From positions 1 to 20,070 of the forward strand of contig UQUC01000041.1 in NCBI GenBank assembly GCA_900544105.1: a stretch of 20,070 bases of DNA, read 5' to 3'. This document shows, piece after piece, positions 15,730-20,070 of this stretch; position 1 is the first letter of the stretch; each line of letters begins with the position of its first letter. The notes beneath the pieces were generated by a model. That model searched no databases and had not been told where the DNA came from. It worked only from the letters and a program-made list of their open reading frames with translations. This stretch comes from an uncultured Oscillibacter sp. (lineage in GTDB: Bacteria; Bacillota; Clostridia; Oscillospirales; Oscillospiraceae). A program made the position numbers and the translations under genes.

Positions 15730-16269
15730 ATGACGGAATTTTTGTGGGTTTTCTGGAGCTTCAGTCTTTTGGGATGGATGTTGGAACGGCTGTTTGCTGC
15801 CGTGACCCGGTCTCCCCGGCGGAGGAGACGATGTCTGCTGCTCCTGCCCCTCTGCCCGGTGTACGGACTGGGAATGGCAGCGGTGCTGGCCCTACCGCCG
15901 AGCCTTCGTTCCGGGTGGCGCCTCTACTTCTGGGGTTGCCTGACCGCCACCGCCGTAGAGTATATTTACCATTGGTGGGGGGAGACCTTTTTGAGCGTGT
16001 CTTTCTGGGACTACACCGGGGCCTTCGGAAATCTCCGGGGTCGGGTGTGTTTGCCGTTTTCTCTGGCGTGGGGACTGCTGCTGTTCCCGGCTGTCTATCT
16101 GGTAACGCCGCCGGTGCTGGCGCTGGCGGACCGCATTCCCGTCGGCGTGACGTGGTGGTTGCTGGTAGCCTTTACCGCCGACGCGGTGTGCTCTCTTTAC
16201 TTTTTAACGGTAACACATGATTTGGAGGGCCTGCGGGCCGCCGTCTGGCCGGTGTGGGGGTGCCCTTGA
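15730..16269 (+). CDS. Putative ABC transporter permease (CmpB-type) membrane protein
   Basis: This 179-residue membrane protein resembles the ABC_trans_CmpB (PF06541) family, annotated as a putative ABC transporter type IV component. Evidence for transport is thin. The hallmark segments are FWSFSLLGWMLERLF near the N-terminus, LLPLCPVYGLGM, TATAVEYIYHWWGE, and SFWDYTGAFGNLRGRVCLPFSLAWGLL, the last with the family's W-D-Y and G-R-V/I-x-L pattern. About five hydrophobic segments are seen. I choose ATG 15730 because GGGGAGGG lies a few bases upstream; the longer frame from 15637 would add an unrelated basic stretch. No ATPase gene is nearby, so the transporter label should be treated with caution. 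Confidence 0.8.
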   Translation: MTEFLWVFWSFSLLGWMLERLFAAVTRSPRRRRRCLLLLPLCPVYGLGMAAVLALPPSLRSGWRLYFWGCLTATAVEYIYHWWGETFLSVSFWDYTGAFGNLRGRVCLPFSLAWGLLLFPAVYLVTPPVLALADRIPVGVTWWLLVAFTADAVCSLYFLTVTHDLEGLRAAVWPVWGCP

Positions 16270-16331
16270 CCGGGACGGCGGACTTGCCGGAATGCTTGTG
16301 CAAAGGCAGCCAAGTGCCTGACCGGTTTATC

Positions 16332-16360
16332 TTGTCACAAGCCGCTTTTTGTGGTATCCT
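16332..16360 (+). promoter_or_regulatory. Promoter of the membrane protein gene at 16406
   Basis: TTGTCA (16332-16337) and TATCCT (16355-16360) are 17 nt apart. The predicted start near 16367 rules out translation from the in-frame ATG at 16349 and supports the TTG start at 16406. Confidence 0.65.
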
Positions 16361-16405
16361 GTTGCAATGATGAGCGGTCACAGCCGCCGGACAGGAGGAA
16401 CCATA

Positions 16406-17287
16406 TTGAAAAAAACAAGAAAAGAGCGGGGCTGGTTGAAAAAGACGTTCAAGCAAGCCATGGACAAGGAGCTGCGGGAACACAAGAGCTCTTTCATCGT
16501 CTTTTATATTCTGCGGGCCTTGGTGATCGTATCCCTGGTGCGCCAGATCATTCTGGATAACTACGAGGGTGCGTTTTTCTGTATTCTGACCATCGTGCTG
16601 CTGTATGTGCCAAGCTGGGTGCAGGTCCGGCTGCGGATCGAGCTGCCACCGCCCTTGGAAATTACGATCCTCTGCTTCATTTTCGCGGCTGAGATCTTGG
16701 GAGAGGTCAACGCTTTCTATGTCAACGTGCCCCATTGGGACACCATGCTCCACACCATCAACGGCTTTTTGGCGGCGGCGGTAGGCTTTTCTCTGGTGTT
16801 GCTGCTCAACGACAACGAGAAGCTGACCTTCGATCTGTCACCCTTCTTTCTGGCAATGGTGGCATTTTGCTTTTCCATGACCATCGGCGTTCTGTGGGAA
16901 TTTTTTGAGTTCGGCATGGACTGGTTCTTCCATACGGATATGCAGCGGGATACCGTCATCAACGCCATCTACTCCGCCAGTCTGGATCCCACCCGGACCA
17001 ATAAGGTGGTGGCGGTGAAGGAGATCCATGACGTGGTCATCAATGGCGAGAATCTGGGGATGGGCGGCTATCTGGACATCGGCCTTATCGACACCATGAA
17101 AGATCTGCTGGTGAATTTCGTGGGCGCGGTGGTGTTTTCCATAGCTGGTTATTTCTACGCCCGGAGCAAGGGCAAGAAGCGGGCAGCGGCGCTGAACTTT
17201 GTGCCCAGCAAGAAAAATGAAGATCACGATTACCTCCAGCAGGCCCGCGAAAACGGCCCGGATCTCCCTGAAAAAAGAAAGAAATAA
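16406..17287 (+). CDS. Polytopic membrane protein, DUF2238/YjdF-like
   Basis: This 293-residue protein has six to seven hydrophobic segments and a basic tail. Polar motifs between them resemble the DUF2238 (YjdF-like) group: HWDTMLHTINGFLAAAVGF, GVLWEFFEFGMDWFF and LIDTMKDLLVNFVGAVVFS. The conserved H, E and D residues within membrane-proximal segments hint at a transport or catalytic site, but no function is established. Residues about 205-235 (MQRDTVINAIYSASLDPTRTNKV) form a soluble insertion. I choose TTG 16406 because AGGAGGA lies 6 nt upstream and the promoter at 16332-16360 puts the mRNA start after the longer frame's ATG. The last 40 residues are charged and probably cytoplasmic. A terminator follows. 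Confidence 0.75.
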   Translation: MKKTRKERGWLKKTFKQAMDKELREHKSSFIVFYILRALVIVSLVRQIILDNYEGAFFCILTIVLLYVPSWVQVRLRIELPPPLEITILCFIFAAEILGEVNAFYVNVPHWDTMLHTINGFLAAAVGFSLVLLLNDNEKLTFDLSPFFLAMVAFCFSMTIGVLWEFFEFGMDWFFHTDMQRDTVINAIYSASLDPTRTNKVVAVKEIHDVVINGENLGMGGYLDIGLIDTMKDLLVNFVGAVVFSIAGYFYARSKGKKRAAALNFVPSKKNEDHDYLQQARENGPDLPEKRKK

Positions 17288-17292
17288 AGAAA

Positions 17293-17327
17293 CCCGGAAA
17301 CACGTTAGGAGTTTCCGGGCCTTTTTT
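17293..17327. terminator. Terminator between convergent genes
   Basis: CCCGGAAAC (17293-17301) and GTTTCCGGG (17311-17319) pair over 9 bp with a 9-nt loop, and TTTTTT follows at 17322-17327. It ends the rightward membrane protein gene. It also reaches the stop codon of the leftward PAP2 gene and may act in both directions. Confidence 0.88.
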
Positions 17328-17853
17328 ACACTTTTTTCCGGGGAAATGACTGCGCCAGCTTTGTTCCCAGCCAACCTGCCAGAATACCCACGGCAGCGCC
17401 CCCCAGAATATCTGTGGGCCAGTGGGCGTAGAGGTACAGCCGGGACAGGGCGATGACCACGGCCAGTGCCAGTGCTGGTTTCCAAAGGCGGCTGTTCGCC
17501 GTTTTCAGCGCGGCTACCGCTGCGAAGGAGGCCGCCGTGTGGCCGGAGGGGAAGGAGGCATCCGCAGGCGGTGGGATCAGCAGGGAGACGGTGGGGTTGA
17601 CGGCGAAGGGCCGTACCCGGCCGATGAGCGGCTTGAGAGCAAGGTTGCAGAACAAGAGATCCAGAACCAACCCGCAGGCCACACAGGTCCCCAGCTTTCT
17701 GGTCTTTGGGATCGCCAGCAGGATCGCCGCCAGTAAGATCCATACCTCACCGTGGTCGCAGATCCGGCTGACTGGCACCATGACGGCGTCCAGAACGCCG
17801 CAGCGCAGGTGAGCCTGTATCCAGTTTAAAATCATCAGTTCAAGGGCTTGCAT
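17326..17853 (-). CDS. PAP2 family phosphatase
   Basis: This 175-residue membrane protein is a type 2 phosphatidic acid phosphatase family member. All three catalytic motifs are present: K74-x6-R81-P82 (KPLIGRVRP), P102-S103-G104-H105 (PSGHTAASF) and S137-R138-x5-H144-x3-D148 (SRLYLYAHWPTD). Members remove phosphate from lipid phosphates such as undecaprenyl pyrophosphate (BcrC/PgpB type) or phosphatidylglycerol phosphate; the substrate cannot be told from sequence. About five membrane segments are predicted. ATG 17853 has GGAAAGGA about 8 nt upstream. A TATGAT at 17885-17890 on the same strand may be its -10 box, with a poor -35. It lies just after the terminator of the transporter gene, so is probably a separate unit. 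Confidence 0.93.
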   Translation of the reverse strand: MQALELMILNWIQAHLRCGVLDAVMVPVSRICDHGEVWILLAAILLAIPKTRKLGTCVACGLVLDLLFCNLALKPLIGRVRPFAVNPTVSLLIPPPADASFPSGHTAASFAAVAALKTANSRLWKPALALAVVIALSRLYLYAHWPTDILGGAAVGILAGWLGTKLAQSFPRKKV

Positions 17854-17903
17854 TGTTTTGATCCTTTCCTATTCGCTGAGGGCCATCATACCATATCCTC
17901 CGC

Positions 17904-17941
17904 AAAAAGAAAAGTGCCTTTCCAAAACGGAAAGGCACTTT
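17904..17941. terminator. Terminator of the NhaC-family transporter gene
   Basis: AAAGTGCCTTTCC (17911-17923) and GGAAAGGCACTTT (17929-17941) form a perfect 13-bp stem with an AAAAC loop. Read leftwards, a T-rich tract (TTTTCTTTTT) follows at 17913-17904. It lies 11 nt after the transporter's stop codon. Confidence 0.92.
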
Positions 17942-17951
17942 TTCAATGAGT

Positions 17952-19580
17952 TTATGCGGCCTTGCGGCGCTCCATGCTGCGGATGACGAACAGAACGCAC
18001 AGCATCAGCGCAAAGCTGACGGCCCAGGTAATATACACGTTCTGGACAAAACCGGCTACGATGAAGCCCACCACGCAGACACCGGCCACCGTCAGCACAT
18101 AGGGGATCTGGGTGGCAACGTGCTCCAGATGGTCGCACTGGGCGCCAGCGGAGGCCATGATGGAGGTATCGGAGATGGGGGAGCAGTGGTCACCCATCAC
18201 AGCACCGGCACAGCAGGCGGAGATACCGATGATGAGCAGCTCGCTGGAAGCGGGGAAAATAGCGGTAACAATGGGGATCAGGATGCCGAAGGTACCCCAG
18301 GAGGTGCCGGAGGCGAAGGCCAGGATACAGGCCACCACGAAGATCACGGCAGGGAGCATGGAGTACAGCGTAGCGGCGGCGCCTTCCATGAGGTCATGGA
18401 CATAGAGGCTTGCGCCCAGAGAGGTGATGGTAGCTTTCAGAGAGACGGCCAGGGTCAGGATCAGAATGGGGGAGATCATGGCGTTGAAGCCCTTGGGGAT
18501 GCAGGCCATGGCATCCTTGAAGGTGATGACCCGGCGGGCCACCAGATAGATGACGGTAAAGAGCAGAGCGATGATGCCGCCCCAGGGCAGACCCATGAAA
18601 GCGTCGGTGTTGCCGAAGGCACCGATAAAGTCTCCGGCGCAGTCAGTGCCGCCCCAGGCGTCCACGCCGAAGAAGCCACCCACATAGATCATGCCGGTGG
18701 TGCACACGGCGATCAGCACCAGAACAGGGAGCAGCAGGTCGATGACCTTGCCCTTGGGATTCACTGCTTCATCCTCCGTATTTTCCAGAGCGGAGAGGTC
18801 ACCGGTCTCCCGGGCCTTGTGCTCATAGGCCCGCATGGGGCCGTAATCAAACTGCATGAAGGACAGGGCGATGATAAAGACGAAGGTCAGCAGTGAATAG
18901 AGATTGTAGGGAATGGCCTTGATAAAGAGCTGGATGCCGCTGATGCCGGTGTCCAGCCCCTCGGCGGTGGAGGAAACGGCGGCGGCCCAGGAGGAGATGG
19001 GGGCAATCATGCACACGGGGGCGGCGGTGGCGTCAATAAGATAGGCCAGCTTGGGACGGGAGATCCGATGGCTGTCGGTGACGGGCCGCATGACGGTGCC
19101 CACGGTGAGGCAGTTGAAATAGTCATCGATGAAGATCAGAATACCCAGCAGGAAGGTGGCGAGGGAAGCGCCTACCTTGGTCTTGATGTTCTGAGAGGCC
19201 CAGCGGCCAAAAGCGGCAGAGCCGCCGGCGGCATTTACCAGCGCCACGATAATGCCCAGAAGGACAAGGAACAGGAAGATACCGGCGTTGTCTTTGATGG
19301 CGGCCACCAGACCGTCGTTGACGATCATGTTCAGCGCGCCGATGGGGGAAAAGCCCTGAGAGAACAGAGCGCCTACCGTGACGCCGATGAACAGAGAACT
19401 GTACGCCTCCTTGGTGATAAGGGCCAGAGTGATGGCGATGACGGGGGGTACCAGTGCCCAGAAGGTACCGTACATGCTGTTGGCAGGCGCGCCATCCTCA
19501 ACAGCCAGAGCGCTGACACACAGCAGTGCGGCGGCGGTCATGACCAGCAGGGCCGTCCGCAGTAGGGGATGCTTTTTCAT
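17952..19580 (-). CDS. lysW: NhaC-family transporter, probable lysine transporter LysW
   Basis: This 542-residue protein belongs to the NhaC Na+/H+ antiporter superfamily. It has about twelve hydrophobic segments and the family motifs IFIDDYFNCLTVG (about 162-174), ASGTSWGTFGILIPI (about 440-454) and MGDHCSPISDTSIMA (about 478-492). On its own it would be called a Na+/H+ antiporter. Its leader, however, holds a lysine riboswitch with a terminator (19675-19902). NhaC-type proteins under this riboswitch have been proposed as lysine transporters named LysW. Lysine uptake is therefore the better call, an inference from regulation. ATG 19580 is chosen because AAAGGAG lies upstream; it is followed by a short basic region and hydrophobic N-terminus. 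The longer frame (19658) enters the leader. Confidence 0.88.
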   Translation of the reverse strand: MKKHPLLRTALLVMTAAALLCVSALAVEDGAPANSMYGTFWALVPPVIAITLALITKEAYSSLFIGVTVGALFSQGFSPIGALNMIVNDGLVAAIKDNAGIFLFLVLLGIIVALVNAAGGSAAFGRWASQNIKTKVGASLATFLLGILIFIDDYFNCLTVGTVMRPVTDSHRISRPKLAYLIDATAAPVCMIAPISSWAAAVSSTAEGLDTGISGIQLFIKAIPYNLYSLLTFVFIIALSFMQFDYGPMRAYEHKARETGDLSALENTEDEAVNPKGKVIDLLLPVLVLIAVCTTGMIYVGGFFGVDAWGGTDCAGDFIGAFGNTDAFMGLPWGGIIALLFTVIYLVARRVITFKDAMACIPKGFNAMISPILILTLAVSLKATITSLGASLYVHDLMEGAAATLYSMLPAVIFVVACILAFASGTSWGTFGILIPIVTAIFPASSELLIIGISACCAGAVMGDHCSPISDTSIMASAGAQCDHLEHVATQIPYVLTVAGVCVVGFIVAGFVQNVYITWAVSFALMLCVLFVIRSMERRKAA

Positions 19581-19674
19581 GGAGATTCTCCTTTCATTTT
19601 TGGGCCGCAGCCCATGCAACCGGAGAATACGCGTGAACTCCATCCTACCAAAGCACATTGTGCTTCAGAACAAA

Positions 19675-19709
19675 AAATGGAGTCATGACATTCCGCCATG
19701 ACTCCATTT
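19675..19709 (-). terminator. Riboswitch-controlled terminator in the lysW leader
   Basis: AAATGGAGTCATG and CATGACTCCATTT form a perfect 13-bp stem with a 9-nt loop. On the leftward strand six T residues follow (19677-19672). It lies 27 nt after the lysine aptamer and about 95 nt before the transporter start codon, so it acts as a conditional terminator, not a gene end. The aptamer's 3' strand CUGUCAUG (19743-19736) can pair over 8 bp with CAUGGCGG (19700-19693), which would break the terminator; this is the likely antiterminator. Confidence 0.88.
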
Positions 19710-19735
19710 GAAGGTCTCATTTCACCAAACAGATC

Positions 19736-19902
19736 CATGACAGCGCCCCGCCCGTTTCCGGGCGACAGTCCGGCGGATATTTTCCGACGGCCCAGGCACC
19801 GACCCGCCAGGCAGCGGTACGGCCCTTCGGCGGCTGACCCTTTCTCCATCCTCTATGCCTGTCTGCCGGATGGTTACTCTTATCAGCCGCGCCTCTATCA
19901 TG
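19736..19902 (-). promoter_or_regulatory. Lysine riboswitch (L box) aptamer
   Basis: Read leftwards, the RNA holds the conserved blocks of the lysine aptamer in order: AUGAUAGAGGCGC (from 19901), AAGAGUA (19881-19875), AGAAAGGG, GCCGAAGGGC (19831-19822), GGACUGUC (19771-19764), a GCCCGGAAACGGGC hairpin (19763-19750) and GGGGCGCUGUCAU. P1 forms from AUGAUAG (19901-19895) with CUGUCAU (19743-19737), including one G-U pair. The length of about 167 nt matches the L-box class, compared with B. subtilis lysC from memory. A terminator follows at 19675-19709. Lysine binding should stabilise P1, free the terminator and switch the transporter gene off. Confidence 0.93.
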
Positions 19903-19926
19903 CGTTATCCAGTTGTATCCTACCCC

Positions 19927-19954
19927 ATTATAGGCGAATTTCCGAACTTGTCAA
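19927..19954 (-). promoter_or_regulatory. Promoter of the lysine riboswitch and lysW
   Basis: Read leftwards, perfect TTGACA (19954-19949), a 16-nt spacer and perfect TATAAT (19932-19927) lie just before the aptamer. The predicted start near 19920 gives about 20 nt before P1. Confidence 0.88.
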
Positions 19955-20070
19955 CGGTTTCTTCACAAAATGTTTATATTTGGCGAAAAGAACAGGGAAA
20001 ACTGTCGATAAAGTGGTAAATTCTCCGCGACGGTAAGGTAGGGCAGCCGTTAGCGGCTGTGCCGCTTTAC
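19955..20070. other. Non-coding edge region
   Basis: I see no gene in the last 116 bases. On the leftward strand there is a TTATCGACA (one mismatch from a DnaA box) near 20005-20013. A hairpin CAGCCG/CGGCTG with a TTAG loop lies at 20044-20059. The region is probably the tail of the intergenic space before a gene outside the window. Confidence 0.4.

Noticed and set aside
15730..16269. ABC transporter as a firm functional call
   Set aside because: No ATPase or binding-protein gene is nearby; only the family resemblance supports it, so it is kept as a putative label.
17952..19580. Plain Na+/H+ antiporter nhaC as the final call
   Set aside because: The family is right, but the lysine riboswitch in its leader makes lysine the more likely substrate.
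20005..20013. DnaA-box-like TTATCGACA, possible replication origin
   Set aside because: It is a single site with one mismatch; no cluster of boxes and no dnaA or dnaN gene is present.
19698..20036. Rightward open frame of 112 codons at the right edge
   Set aside because: It runs through the lysine aptamer and promoter on the opposite strand, and its translation has no recognisable feature.

Overview
The window is a high-GC, densely packed chromosomal segment from a Gram-positive anaerobe of the class Clostridia. The most likely family is Oscillospiraceae (Flavonifractor/Oscillibacter-like). This placement rests on protein content and style: strong AGGAGG ribosome sites with frequent GTG and TTG starts, lipobox lipoproteins, a YqhQ-type DUF1385 gene before prmC, a CmpB-type membrane protein, and a lysine riboswitch in front of an NhaC-family carrier. 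It is not a database result. I see no rRNA, tRNA, CRISPR array, insertion sequence or phage gene.

Layout. Positions 1-1512 hold the terminator of an upstream gene, a DUF2461 gene with its own promoter, and an HD-domain gene that ends in a strong terminator. Positions 1529-4146 are read leftwards: a DUF1294 membrane protein, then a pseudouridine catabolism operon (psuK-psuG) with a clear promoter, a candidate operator at its start site and a terminator. Positions 4254-9152 hold a lipoprotein of unknown function, then a second lipoprotein with FG-GAP-like calcium loops closely followed by an OmpR/PhoB-type response regulator and a PhoR-type histidine kinase. A run of hairpins separates the regulator from the kinase. 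Positions 9166-15032 are a housekeeping block read rightwards: DUF1385, prmC, recA, recX, rimO, pgsA, ending at a bidirectional terminator. Positions 15031-17328 hold a leftward family 4 uracil-DNA glycosylase and two rightward membrane proteins. Positions 17326-20070 are read leftwards: a PAP2 phosphatase and an NhaC-family transporter behind a long leader.

How the genes fit together. PsuK and PsuG form a complete route from pseudouridine to uracil and ribose 5-phosphate. PsuK carries its own DNA-binding domain and probably regulates its promoter. The FG-GAP lipoprotein, regulator and kinase look like one envelope-sensing module. RecA and RecX (recombinase and its modulator) overlap and are probably translationally coupled. 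The leader of the NhaC-family gene reads as a complete L-box: consensus promoter, about 167-nt lysine aptamer, candidate antiterminator and intrinsic terminator. This identifies the carrier as a probable lysine transporter (LysW type) rather than a plain Na+/H+ antiporter.

The points most worth following up are this riboswitch, the psuK operator and kinase-regulator fusion, the hairpin cluster at 7557-7688, and the perfect 13-bp hairpin with an alternative start in front of prmC.
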